DNA of 36,100 nucleotides from a virus: IMG/VR virus record IMGVR_UViG_3300037336_000368, positions 1 to 36,100 of that record; one strand, 5' to 3'. Shown piece by piece: positions 14,062 to 21,828 of this stretch (position 1 is its first letter; each line of letters starts with the position of its first letter). The notes under the pieces were generated by a model. It saw only the letters and a program-made list of their open reading frames with translations, ran no database searches and was not told where the DNA came from. The position numbers and the translations under genes were made by a program.

Positions 14062-15600
14062 TTATATTCTAAATTGAGTAATCTGAACGGGTTCAACGCC
14101 TTGCAAGTCTATATTTATACTTGCTTCTGTCGGAACATACGTAACTGAATTGACACGAATAGGCTTATTTATGTCAAAATTGAGTATATCAGTAACCGTA
14201 AACAAAAACTCTGAGTTGTATTTTTTGGTCGTTTCTTTGGCTTTTATGAATTTAATAAACGTATTATTATACAAAAAACTTGGGTCTAAAAATAAATTTG
14301 GACTTTGAGAAGGTGTAAAATTTGCACTTTGTGGAAAGAAACCGTTTGCATTCGGCTGTAAGCCTTGCCAAAAAACAAAACGTAGATTGTTTTCAGAATT
14401 CGGAGAAACATAAGAAAATTCTTCAGAATCGGATAATTGTTTACTTGCTACGCTAGAATTCAATTTAGAAGTAAATATCGTATTATTTAAAGAAAAAGAA
14501 GTTGCCAAAGTTGAAGCTCCTAGCTCAATTTTTTCAATTCTTAAATTTTGATTTTCAAAAAGTGGAAATGTTGAAAGAACCCCATCTGGAAAAGTGATTT
14601 GATAGTTCGTTTTCCCATTTATCGTTTCTCCTGAAGTATGCTTACAAAATTGTTTAGATAAGTCTTGATAATTCCCTACTTCAAAAACACTTTCTTTTTT
14701 CACAAAAATAATTTTATTTTCTACTTCATCATATTGAATTGAATAATTTAATATATCTGCAAGTTGTCCAAGAAATGCACGAATTGAAATATCTGGCAAG
14801 TGATTTTTAAAATCAATTTGATTTGTAAGGTAGAAAGCATTAAAAGCAAATACATTTATAGTATAATTATTTACTATTAACATTTTTTGAAGTTCTGCAT
14901 CTGTCATAAAATCGCCTTCAATTTTACAGTTACAAAACCCTTGTATTTTTTCTAATACATAACGAACAAACACACAAGGAACAAAAGGATAAACCGTATT
15001 TGGAGCAATACTAGCTACAGCATTTTCATAACGATTACTTCCATATACATATTGATTTATATATCCTTCATAAGATATATTTTCAAAGAAATTACTCGCC
15101 AACATTTGAGGGAAAGCACATGCATCTGTCCAAGTGTGAGACACTGAAGCATTTACATATAGTTGCATTGCTGAGGAATTATCAAAATAACTCTGATTTG
15201 TACCAAAATTAGTACCAGTAATTACACTGCCTAAATCAAGACTTTTTAAACTGTCTTCCATTCTAAGAAGGAAAATTGAAATATCTGTAAATACAGTAAT
15301 TTTATAAGTGTCTTTTTCCCAAGATAAAATCTCTATCGTTCCTTTTTTCCAAGGGAGATTGTATAAATAAATTTGGCATTCGTGCAACGCTTCATTATTT
15401 TGTATTTCGGACAAAGAAACATATTGAAAAATGCGTTCATTTTGGCTAGTTCTAGGAATATCGAAAGGTAAAGTATGCGAAGAAACGGCTCTTTCGTTCT
15501 GTTCGAAAAAGTCGCTTTTTATTTTGAAATTTACTTTTGTACTTGGGAGTAAATCTAAGTACTTACTCCCTACTTGTATTGCTATCATTAGGTTGGGCAA
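14062..15600 (-). CDS. Large tail/baseplate protein, 512 residues
   Basis: This protein is rich in beta strands and aromatic residues. It begins with short strands (MIAIQVGSKYLDLLPSTKVN) and a conserved-looking segment, SHTLPFDIPRTSQNERIF, near residues 40-57. 'GQLADILNYSIQYDEVENKI' near residues 280-300 resembles the hub domains of baseplate/tail-tip proteins of Bacteroidota phages. No catalytic residues are visible. It overlaps the 580-residue tail gene by 13 nt, so the two are coupled, and it precedes the neck candidate and tape measure genes. A distal tail or baseplate-hub role fits position and size. Confidence 0.6.
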   Translation of the reverse strand: MPNLMIAIQVGSKYLDLLPSTKVNFKIKSDFFEQNERAVSSHTLPFDIPRTSQNERIFQYVSLSEIQNNEALHECQIYLYNLPWKKGTIEILSWEKDTYKITVFTDISIFLLRMEDSLKSLDLGSVITGTNFGTNQSYFDNSSAMQLYVNASVSHTWTDACAFPQMLASNFFENISYEGYINQYVYGSNRYENAVASIAPNTVYPFVPCVFVRYVLEKIQGFCNCKIEGDFMTDAELQKMLIVNNYTINVFAFNAFYLTNQIDFKNHLPDISIRAFLGQLADILNYSIQYDEVENKIIFVKKESVFEVGNYQDLSKQFCKHTSGETINGKTNYQITFPDGVLSTFPLFENQNLRIEKIELGASTLATSFSLNNTIFTSKLNSSVASKQLSDSEEFSYVSPNSENNLRFVFWQGLQPNANGFFPQSANFTPSQSPNLFLDPSFLYNNTFIKFIKAKETTKKYNSEFLFTVTDILNFDINKPIRVNSVTYVPTEASINIDLQGVEPVQITQFRI

Positions 15601-17330
15601 TGCTGAATAAATTTATAATTTCCTGTCGGTTGTGCAGCTTCTGGGTTTACTGCTCTAACAATAGCACGATTATTTAATAAAGCCTGTGCAGCCGTGAATT
15701 TAAAGTAAACAAGTTGCTTAAATAATACTGCTTGTGAATATCCACATTCAGATAAAAATGCAGCCGAACGAGTCGGAATTGCACCTTTTGAAGTATTTAT
15801 AAACTGGTCGGCACTTGGATAATTATCTGTTGTATCAAAAGGACCTCCATTTGCAACTGTCATTCCTGAAGTTGCAACACGAACTCCATTATGGAAAATT
15901 TCAAATTTTGTAGGCATTAATAAAGGGTCGACATCTATACAGATTACTCCTCCTCCACTACTCAAATCAACATACCATTCTTTCACTCCAAAGCCTGCTG
16001 AACCTATTGTGGTATTACAAGCCAAACGTTGCATTTCTGGCACTTCGGGGTCAACTGGTGGTGGTGGTGGTGGTGTGTCGCTTGGTGGTATTGCTTCTGG
16101 CATAGGAACAATTTCGCAGCATGTGCAACATTTGCAAGCACTCAAATCAAGCTGTAAGACTGGAAAATCAAAAGCGTAACGAAACTCAAATTCAAAAGTA
16201 TGTTCAAATCTATCTAGTTCGTCGTAGATAGTTTGCTTTTGAGTAGTTACAACAACTGGAAAGAATTTACCTACTCCGTTTTTGATACGATATTCCCAAA
16301 CTTTTTCACTTAATAAAAAATCTTTGAGGGCGTTTACTTCATCACAATTTTTATATCCTATCGAACTTTTTACAAGTTCTGAATAAGAAGTATTATAAGT
16401 AGAAGTAGAACCGTGATTATACATCACGCTTCCTTGACCAGTATAATTAAAAGGTAGATGTTTTTCTGCAAAACGTTTTGATATTTCAATTTCTGACAAG
16501 TTTTTTCCTGTTGCCGTTAAGCTGTCCATTCCTCCCTTACTATTTTCATATATAAAGAATTTACTATCACAAAGAGAAGTATCCATCGTAAAAAATCTTG
16601 GCTTACTAATCGTTTGAGCATTTTGGTCAATTACATAGCAAGTATAAGATTGGACATTTTCAGGTAAATATAATTCTTGCAATCCTAGCATAAAATAACC
16701 TGCACTAAAACGTACTATTTGTCTTCTTGCATTAGCCGAAAATTCATCTGTGTACTGCACAAATTCACTTCCATCTTGCAAAAGAATTACGATTTTCAAT
16801 CGAATACGAATTATTAAATTTGCTGGTTGCAAAAGAAAATAAATATACTCTATACTATTTGGAGCTACTACTTTTGTATCTGAATAGGTAGAAAGAAAGT
16901 TTCTAGGAATTGCATCAAAATAGGATTGTGAATCATATTCGCCTACATTCAAACCTCCACGCAAAAGCCACTTGGCAAGTGAAACGGTGTAAGTTTGTAC
17001 GACTGGAACAGCTCCAAAACTTTCTGCGTATTCGATAACGAATTGAGGGCAAACAAGACTTGTAATTACATCAGGAATTACTGGAAAAAACGTATCAATA
17101 AAATCATCTAGCAAAGAATCTATACGAAAAACGGCATCACCGTTTGAGTCTGGAATAAGACTCAAAGGGGGCGCAACATCTTCATAACTAGAAGTGGTTT
17201 CATTAAAAACTTTCACTTTCACATAAATACGAATATTCGGTTGTGCAACTTCATCAGTTCGCAACCAAAAGAATATCGGATGTTTTGAGAAAGATAAATC
17301 TTTCGGTTCTTGTAAAACTGTTATTGCCAT
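15588..17330 (-). CDS. Large tail protein with proline linker and cysteine cluster, 580 residues
   Basis: The first 390 residues are beta-rich with no recognisable enzyme motif (HPIFFWLRTDEVAQPNIRIY at the start). At about 400-410 there is a dense cysteine group, CKCCTCC, which could bind metal or form disulfides. It is followed by a proline-rich linker (SDTPPPPPPVDPEVPEM) encoded by a GGT/CCA microsatellite at 16057-16075. The last 130 residues form a separate domain (TIGSAGFGVKEWYVDLSSGG) that may be an appendage or receptor-binding module. The overlaps with both neighbours (10 and 13 nt) place it in the tail module. Its exact place in the tail is unknown. Confidence 0.6.
   Translation of the reverse strand: MAITVLQEPKDLSFSKHPIFFWLRTDEVAQPNIRIYVKVKVFNETTSSYEDVAPPLSLIPDSNGDAVFRIDSLLDDFIDTFFPVIPDVITSLVCPQFVIEYAESFGAVPVVQTYTVSLAKWLLRGGLNVGEYDSQSYFDAIPRNFLSTYSDTKVVAPNSIEYIYFLLQPANLIIRIRLKIVILLQDGSEFVQYTDEFSANARRQIVRFSAGYFMLGLQELYLPENVQSYTCYVIDQNAQTISKPRFFTMDTSLCDSKFFIYENSKGGMDSLTATGKNLSEIEISKRFAEKHLPFNYTGQGSVMYNHGSTSTYNTSYSELVKSSIGYKNCDEVNALKDFLLSEKVWEYRIKNGVGKFFPVVVTTQKQTIYDELDRFEHTFEFEFRYAFDFPVLQLDLSACKCCTCCEIVPMPEAIPPSDTPPPPPPVDPEVPEMQRLACNTTIGSAGFGVKEWYVDLSSGGGVICIDVDPLLMPTKFEIFHNGVRVATSGMTVANGGPFDTTDNYPSADQFINTSKGAIPTRSAAFLSECGYSQAVLFKQLVYFKFTAAQALLNNRAIVRAVNPEAAQPTGNYKFIQHCPT
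16057..16075. repeat. GGT trinucleotide microsatellite
   Basis: Six consecutive GGT units on the plus strand encode the poly-proline run of the 580-residue tail protein. Gain or loss of units would change linker length without breaking the frame. Confidence 0.8.
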
Positions 17331-17788
17331 ACTGGGTCATTTTCATCATACTCGTTACAAAGACTATTTATTACTTCAAACTCAAACCTCCAACCTGTGC
17401 AGTTGTCTGAAAACGTTGGCGAAACTACTTCGTAAGCACTTATAATTTTGAAGTCTATTAAATCGAAAAAACTGTCTTCTCTTATTTTCCCTACTAATTG
17501 TCTAATAATTAGTAAAGTTTCTTGCAAAACGAGCTGTTCGGCTTCGTGATTATCTCTTTCAAAATTTCCAAAAATTGTGATTGAAGAAGTGTACGTTTCA
17601 GTTTGATTACTAAAATCTTGATTTGCTTGTATTTCTGGATAAGAAATATAAAAAGCATAGTATTCAATATCAGAGCGAACAGCTTCTGAAAGCCTATCAA
17701 TAGAGCCTTGAAAAAACGATTTTACTTTATTGTGAGATAAAGCAAGAGTTTCAAAATATGCTATAAAACTATCGTAATCAGTTATCAT
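17321..17788 (-). CDS. Tail protein candidate, 155 residues
   Basis: I do not recognise this protein by motif. It is an acidic alpha/beta protein beginning MITDYDSFIAYFETLALSHN, with a central helix-rich part (EAEQLVLQETLLIIRQLVGK, near residues 80-100) and an end rich in strands (GWRFEFEVINSLCNEYDE). Size and position, between the 266-residue gene and the large tail proteins, would suit a tail-terminator or minor tail component. It overlaps the upstream gene by 4 nt (ATGA) and the downstream one by 10 nt, so it belongs to one translationally coupled block. Confidence 0.55.
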   Translation of the reverse strand: MITDYDSFIAYFETLALSHNKVKSFFQGSIDRLSEAVRSDIEYYAFYISYPEIQANQDFSNQTETYTSSITIFGNFERDNHEAEQLVLQETLLIIRQLVGKIREDSFFDLIDFKIISAYEVVSPTFSDNCTGWRFEFEVINSLCNEYDENDPVWQ

Positions 17789-18585
17789 AAGTTACTTTTT
17801 TGTTTTTCTTTCAATTGATAATCAAAGCAAAGATTTAGGCAAAAGTTGTGAAATGAATAATGACAAGTATCATCGTAATTTCCATAAATGCCAGTTTCGC
17901 TTACACTTTTTATTAGTTTTAACCAGCCGATTATCAAAATTTCTGGCTGCTCTACATTTTGGTTTTCTTCATTTTCGCTTTTTTCCGACTTTTTGAAAAG
18001 TTCAGAATAACGGTTTTTTATTTCTTTTTTCACATTCAAAAACCAAAAGAACAAGTAAATTTTGTAATGAATAGGAACTAATTTAGACAAGTCCTTTACT
18101 CTTTTATCTATAAGATAAGCATTAAAACGCTCACGAATATCGCCTGAAAATTTGTGATCTAGTTCTTCTGGAGTGTGTGGACGTACAAGAGTAAAAAAGA
18201 AATTATCTAGTTTGTCATAATCGCCTTCTATGATTTCGCTTGCGTATTGGTCTGCAATGGCAAATTCAATCACACTAGAATAAGTCATATTTTCAACTGG
18301 AAAATAAAACATTTCGGCTTGAATTTCTAGCTTTTCAAGAATAGGCAAATCATCTCTATCATAGATAAAATCTAGCAAATTTAGCATTTCAAGAAGCTGT
18401 TCTTCTGTCAATAATCGTTTGAACTTTGAAGGAATATGAGCCAAAATTTGCAGTATTTTCCAACGATTTACATAATTATCCTCATCAAAAATCAACTTCA
18501 AAATATGCTTAAATTTTGAAGCTTCTATTTCTTGAAAATTTTCTGGACAAAAGAAAGTTTGTTTGCCTACAACGATTTCATTCAT
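17785..18585 (-). CDS. Hypothetical tail-assembly protein, 266 residues
   Basis: This is a helical, aromatic-rich soluble protein that begins MNEIVVGKQTFFCPENFQEI. It carries helix pairs throughout residues 20-190 and an acidic, low-complexity break near residues 205-220 (KSEKSENEENQNVEQPE), then a final domain. It is not recognised by motif. It follows the candidate tail tube protein and precedes the tape measure region, the place usually held by tail assembly chaperones, but no frameshift signal of the classic G/T type was found. A terminator hairpin (18597-18626) ends about 12 nt before its ATG. Confidence 0.5.
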   Translation of the reverse strand: MNEIVVGKQTFFCPENFQEIEASKFKHILKLIFDEDNYVNRWKILQILAHIPSKFKRLLTEEQLLEMLNLLDFIYDRDDLPILEKLEIQAEMFYFPVENMTYSSVIEFAIADQYASEIIEGDYDKLDNFFFTLVRPHTPEELDHKFSGDIRERFNAYLIDKRVKDLSKLVPIHYKIYLFFWFLNVKKEIKNRYSELFKKSEKSENEENQNVEQPEILIIGWLKLIKSVSETGIYGNYDDTCHYSFHNFCLNLCFDYQLKEKQKSNL

Positions 18586-18596
18586 AGCTTTTATAG

Positions 18597-18626
18597 AAAA
18601 AAAGCACTATTTTTTGATAGTGCTTT
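18597..18626 (-). terminator. Terminator overlapping the 18607 stop codon
   Basis: On the minus strand AGCACTAT, loop, ATAGTGCT and a run of seven T form an intrinsic terminator whose descending arm contains the TAG of the 66-residue gene. It lies just before the next gene's ATG. Confidence 0.75.
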
Positions 18627-18807
18627 TTGTTTTTTTCGGTTCTTCTTCCTGTAAATCAGGTTCTTTTTTGGGTTCTGAAAATTCTATATACTGACAGTTA
18701 TTGTCGTATAAGAATTTCATTTGTTCTTGAGTCAAATTTTCACATTTCACACGTCCAATTTTGGCGTGTGAAATATAAAAATTTGATTTTAGTTTGCATT
18801 TATACAT
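18607..18807 (-). CDS. Small lysine/glutamate-rich protein, 66 residues
   Basis: The first 40 residues could form a small beta/alpha domain (MYKCKLKSNFYISHAKIGRV), and the last 25 are a low-complexity Glu/Pro/Lys tail (EEEPKKTKSTIKK). It is not recognised. It lies 11 nt after the candidate tail tube gene and is closed by a strong terminator, so it is probably expressed with that abundant structural protein. Small proteins in this place can be head-tail or tube accessories. Confidence 0.55.
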   Translation of the reverse strand: MYKCKLKSNFYISHAKIGRVKCENLTQEQMKFLYDNNCQYIEFSEPKKEPDLQEEEPKKTKSTIKK

Positions 18808-18818
18808 AGAAAAAAAGA

Positions 18819-19478
18819 TTAAGCTGCAAAGGGTTTGTCTGCTCTTACACCTTCGTAAAAGAATGGTTTATTTGCAGAATCGTGTGTCCATTTTAAAGTA
18901 TTTCCGTTTTTGTCTGCAATGCCTACACCTGTAGTACTTACTATTCCATCCGAAGGAAACGTTGCACCTTCATTACCATCGCCGATTACACGATAACGTC
19001 CTAACCTGTCGGGAGCTAGGAGTACAAACTCTCCGTTTATCTGTTTTGAAAGATGATCCTCAAAACTAGGATTGAAGCCTGAACGGTGCATTTCTAATGT
19101 ATTCGTAAATGCTTTAGAGTCTCCTTCACCGACACTATTCATGGTAAGGCTAAACATATTTTTGTCGCCTTCCCAAACAGCCCATGTTTCGGCTGCGAGT
19201 AAAGTAATATCTCCCACTATTGTTCCATTAACTGCGGCTGGAATTGTATCAACATCTTTTTTACTTACAATATAAATACGAGATAATAAACCTCCCGGAT
19301 TAGCACCACAATTTTTCTTAAAACTAACGGTAGTAATACAAGCAAGTTGATTTTGCACCACATCTGATGTTGCTGCAAGGCTTGTAAGACCTGCTGCGAA
19401 TGCCGTAATCGGATCAGCCACAAAAGATGCAGCCAAACAGACCAGTAAAGCGAGAAAAAACCGAATGTATGGTTTCAT
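18819..19478 (-). CDS. Structural protein with signal-like N-terminus (tail tube candidate), 219 residues
   Basis: The N-terminus reads like a secretion signal, MKPYIRFFLALLVCLAASFV followed by ADPITAFAAG with an AFA|AG site. That is unusual for a virion protein. The rest is beta-rich and glycine-rich (GRYRVIGDGNEGATFP, then DKNGNTLKWTHDSANKPFFY), like a tail tube or capsid decoration protein. Its start is firm: the late start motif lies directly before ATG 19478 and no later Met keeps the domain intact. It follows the major capsid gene after a 9-bp hairpin. A secreted or membrane-anchored product is the alternative. Confidence 0.55.
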   Translation of the reverse strand: MKPYIRFFLALLVCLAASFVADPITAFAAGLTSLAATSDVVQNQLACITTVSFKKNCGANPGGLLSRIYIVSKKDVDTIPAAVNGTIVGDITLLAAETWAVWEGDKNMFSLTMNSVGEGDSKAFTNTLEMHRSGFNPSFEDHLSKQINGEFVLLAPDRLGRYRVIGDGNEGATFPSDGIVSTTGVGIADKNGNTLKWTHDSANKPFFYEGVRADKPFAA

Positions 19479-19527
19479 ATAATTTATGTGATTGTTATAA
19501 TGAATGAATATTTTTTTTGAAAATAGT

Positions 19528-19555
19528 AATGACTTTATTTTAATAAAAAGTCATT
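19528..19555. terminator. Hairpin after the major capsid gene
   Basis: AATGACTTT (19528-19536) pairs with AAAGTCATT (19547-19555). There is no clean T-run on the minus strand, so partial termination or 3'-end protection of the capsid mRNA is more likely than full termination. Confidence 0.5.
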
Positions 19556-19581
19556 CCTTTTAAAATTCCGAAAGGGGCTTT

Positions 19582-20568
19582 CTAAGGTTGTTCGTTTGTG
19601 AAAAATCCTGCAAGCATTGCAATCTGAACGCCAAAAGCGAACTCAGCAAAGAACTGTAACTTTTTAGGGTTGTTCCCTTGGCGAACTGTCAAATATCTTT
19701 GGCTCAAAGCATCTTGGTCATCTGCACCAATAACAATGTTTTCTGGAATAGTAAAGAAAATACGCTGAGAAGTTCCCATGTTAGCCATACGAACGATTTT
19801 GCACAAACCTCCACTTCCTTCCAAAATCATATTATTGTCTGCATCTACTTGAGGTGCAACGCCATTGTGTTCGACGATATAAGCATCATAATAAAAATCT
19901 GCAATCGTATGAGAAACAAAAAGCGAACCTTCAATTGAACGAAAAGGAGCTGGCAATGCACGATAAAACGCTTTCAAAACATCTAGTCCGTTTACTGCTG
20001 TAATTACTCCAGTAGTGAGCAAGTTCGCATAAGGCAATTTATTACCTACTGTCGGTACTGCTGAAATATTATCAGCCGTAATTTCATCAGCAATAATTTT
20101 CAAAAGTCCATCAACAATATCATTTGCTGTTGTACCTGCTGCATTATATACACCGTTCATAATTGCATAAAAAACATTCTGCTTTGCAACCATCAAGATT
20201 TTTTCTAAGAAAAAACGCTCGTAAGGGTGTTTTGTAGAATCTACTTTATTTTGCATTTGCAAACCAATATAAGTAGAACGATATTTTTCTGGAGTTTCTT
20301 CCAAAGAAATTTCACTTTTTCGTAACTTCAAAACACGAGGCAAAAGTTCGCCTGCAACTTTTGGAAGCCAATCAGGCTGCCAAGGTTGTATAACATCGGT
20401 AACTCTCAATTCTGTCAAAACAACTTCATCTCTACCTAATTGTAAAGAGAAACCGTATTTTGTCATGAAGTCTGCGCCAATAGTTGGCAATGATAACATT
20501 TCAGTTTTGTATTCTCTACAAAAATCTTGAAATCCTTCAAGACTGGTAATATCAACTGCATCAGCCAT
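19582..20568 (-). CDS. Major capsid protein
   Basis: This 328-residue protein has the size and position of the shell subunit, directly after the protease/scaffold gene. It starts MADAVDITSLEGFQDFCREY and carries features typical of Bacteroidota major capsid proteins: a WQPDWLPKVAGELLPRVLKL segment near residues 43-62, a YRSTYIGLQMQN stretch near 96-107, 'RALPAPFRSIEGSLFVS' near 203-219, and a C-terminal FFAEFAFGVQIAMLAGF core strand. No protease-cleavage pro-domain is obvious, so any propeptide is short. Its product should be the most abundant virion protein. Similarity to the HK97 fold is inferred from context. Confidence 0.85.
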   Translation of the reverse strand: MADAVDITSLEGFQDFCREYKTEMLSLPTIGADFMTKYGFSLQLGRDEVVLTELRVTDVIQPWQPDWLPKVAGELLPRVLKLRKSEISLEETPEKYRSTYIGLQMQNKVDSTKHPYERFFLEKILMVAKQNVFYAIMNGVYNAAGTTANDIVDGLLKIIADEITADNISAVPTVGNKLPYANLLTTGVITAVNGLDVLKAFYRALPAPFRSIEGSLFVSHTIADFYYDAYIVEHNGVAPQVDADNNMILEGSGGLCKIVRMANMGTSQRIFFTIPENIVIGADDQDALSQRYLTVRQGNNPKKLQFFAEFAFGVQIAMLAGFFTNEQP

Positions 20569-20616
20569 ATATATATAAATTTAATTAATTCAAGTAATAA
20601 GTAAGTAATCTAAATA

Positions 20617-20637
20617 AAGTAAACGTTTCGCTTACTT
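20617..20637. terminator. Small hairpin between protease and capsid genes
   Basis: AAGTAAACG (20617-20625) and CGCTTACTT (20629-20637) form a 9-bp stem with one G-T pair and a 3-nt loop, overlapping the protease stop. It may be an RNA-processing or partial termination site before the capsid gene. Confidence 0.45.
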
Positions 20638-21781
20638 ATTTATGAATAAGTTTTGTTTGAGCGTGAAATTCAGCAATACGATTGTACGAATTTTTTGAGC
20701 TTTTTTGAGTTTCTTCGCTAGTCGTTGGAACTGTCGGTTCGGCTGCTGGTTGTGCAGAAAGTTCAGAAATACGAGTTTCTAAAACTGCATTGAATTTTTC
20801 AAGTTGTTCGTTTCTTTCTTGCAATTTTACAATCGCTTCTTGAATTGAAGCAAGCTGAACATTTTCGGCATCGCTTTTTTTTGCTTCTTCTTCTGGCTTT
20901 TCTTCTTCTTTTTCGGTTGTTTCGGTTTCTGATGTTTCACTTACAGAAGCTGAAAAAGAAGTTCCAAACAGTTTTTGACCAAATTCTTTAAACTGGTCAA
21001 AAGAGCTTTTTTTATTAATATCAGTAGTTTTCATAGCTGATTTTTTTGATTTATTTTTTAAATATGTTTCGATAAACGGTTCAATTTTTTGAGGGTTCTG
21101 TTCAAGAAACTCAAAAATTTGGGGGTTTTCGTTTAAAAATTGTGTCGCTTTTACTGCAAAGGATTCAGAATTGAAAAATGATGCTGCACTAAAAAGGCTG
21201 TCAGTTGCTGCACCTTCGTCGACTAAATCAGTAGCTAGAAGTTCGGTAATGGTTTCATAAACTTTACCAGTTTCATTATCTTCAGCTTCTTTAGCCGTAT
21301 AATAATCAGATAAAACTTTTTTGCCTTTACTATTATAATAGTAATTTTCACCTGGACGAAAAACGATACTAGAACCAAAAAATTCTGGGTGTTCGCTTGC
21401 TGCTTTTGTTACATAATTCCATAAATCGCCTGATGGCGAAACTTTGGAAGACTGTGCCAAGTGCAAATCGCCTATTGCTTGTCCGATTCCTTTTTCATTT
21501 TCACGATAACGGACATTTTCAAAGTTACCTAAGTAAGTCCCCAACGCTTCGTTTGACATATTAGGGTGTCCAAAACGGCTTTTGATTTTTCTTCCTTCTG
21601 CAAGATTTACAATATCCTGAATAAAAGATTTTTCAAGATGCGTTCCGTGTCCTTTCGACTCGCCTTCTTGGCACAATACGACATCTGTCAAAATGCCTTT
21701 TGTAGCATCAACATTTTTTTGTAAATCTGGAGTGTTTACTCTTTCAGATTTAAACCATCTTGTTTTTTCTTTTCTATCCAT
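20636..21781 (-). CDS. Head maturation protease fused to scaffold
   Basis: Residues 1-200 resemble phage prohead proteases of the Bacteroidota type: GILTDVVLCQEGESKGHGTH near residues 29-48, the motif RFGHPNMSNEALGTYLGNF at 69-87 with a likely catalytic histidine, a serine-containing EFFGSSIVFRP segment near 133-143, and DLVDEGAATDSLFSA closing the domain. Residues 250-345 are acidic and helical (EKEEEKPEEEAKKSDAEN, then IVKLQERNEQLEKFN), as in scaffolds. Met250 begins a plausible in-frame internal start for the scaffold alone. It lies directly upstream of the capsid gene. A TATATTTG box lies 4 nt before the ATG. Confidence 0.83.
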   Translation of the reverse strand: MDRKEKTRWFKSERVNTPDLQKNVDATKGILTDVVLCQEGESKGHGTHLEKSFIQDIVNLAEGRKIKSRFGHPNMSNEALGTYLGNFENVRYRENEKGIGQAIGDLHLAQSSKVSPSGDLWNYVTKAASEHPEFFGSSIVFRPGENYYYNSKGKKVLSDYYTAKEAEDNETGKVYETITELLATDLVDEGAATDSLFSAASFFNSESFAVKATQFLNENPQIFEFLEQNPQKIEPFIETYLKNKSKKSAMKTTDINKKSSFDQFKEFGQKLFGTSFSASVSETSETETTEKEEEKPEEEAKKSDAENVQLASIQEAIVKLQERNEQLEKFNAVLETRISELSAQPAAEPTVPTTSEETQKSSKNSYNRIAEFHAQTKLIHK

Positions 21782-21785
21782 ACTA

Positions 21786-21793
21786 CAAATATA
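21786..21793 (-). promoter_or_regulatory. -7 box before the protease gene
   Basis: Minus-strand TATATTTG matches TAnnTTTG and ends 4 nt before ATG 21781. No TTTG is seen at -33. It would give a leaderless protease-capsid transcript in addition to read-through from upstream. Confidence 0.45.
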
Positions 21794-21828
21794 AATTGTA
21801 GAGTGGGGATTTTTTAGGACGGTTTTTT

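Noticed and set aside
17785-18807. Classic tail-chaperone frameshift between the 66- and 266-residue genes
   Set aside because: They are separated by a terminator and about 20 nt, and I see no slippery heptamer near the end of the 66-residue gene.
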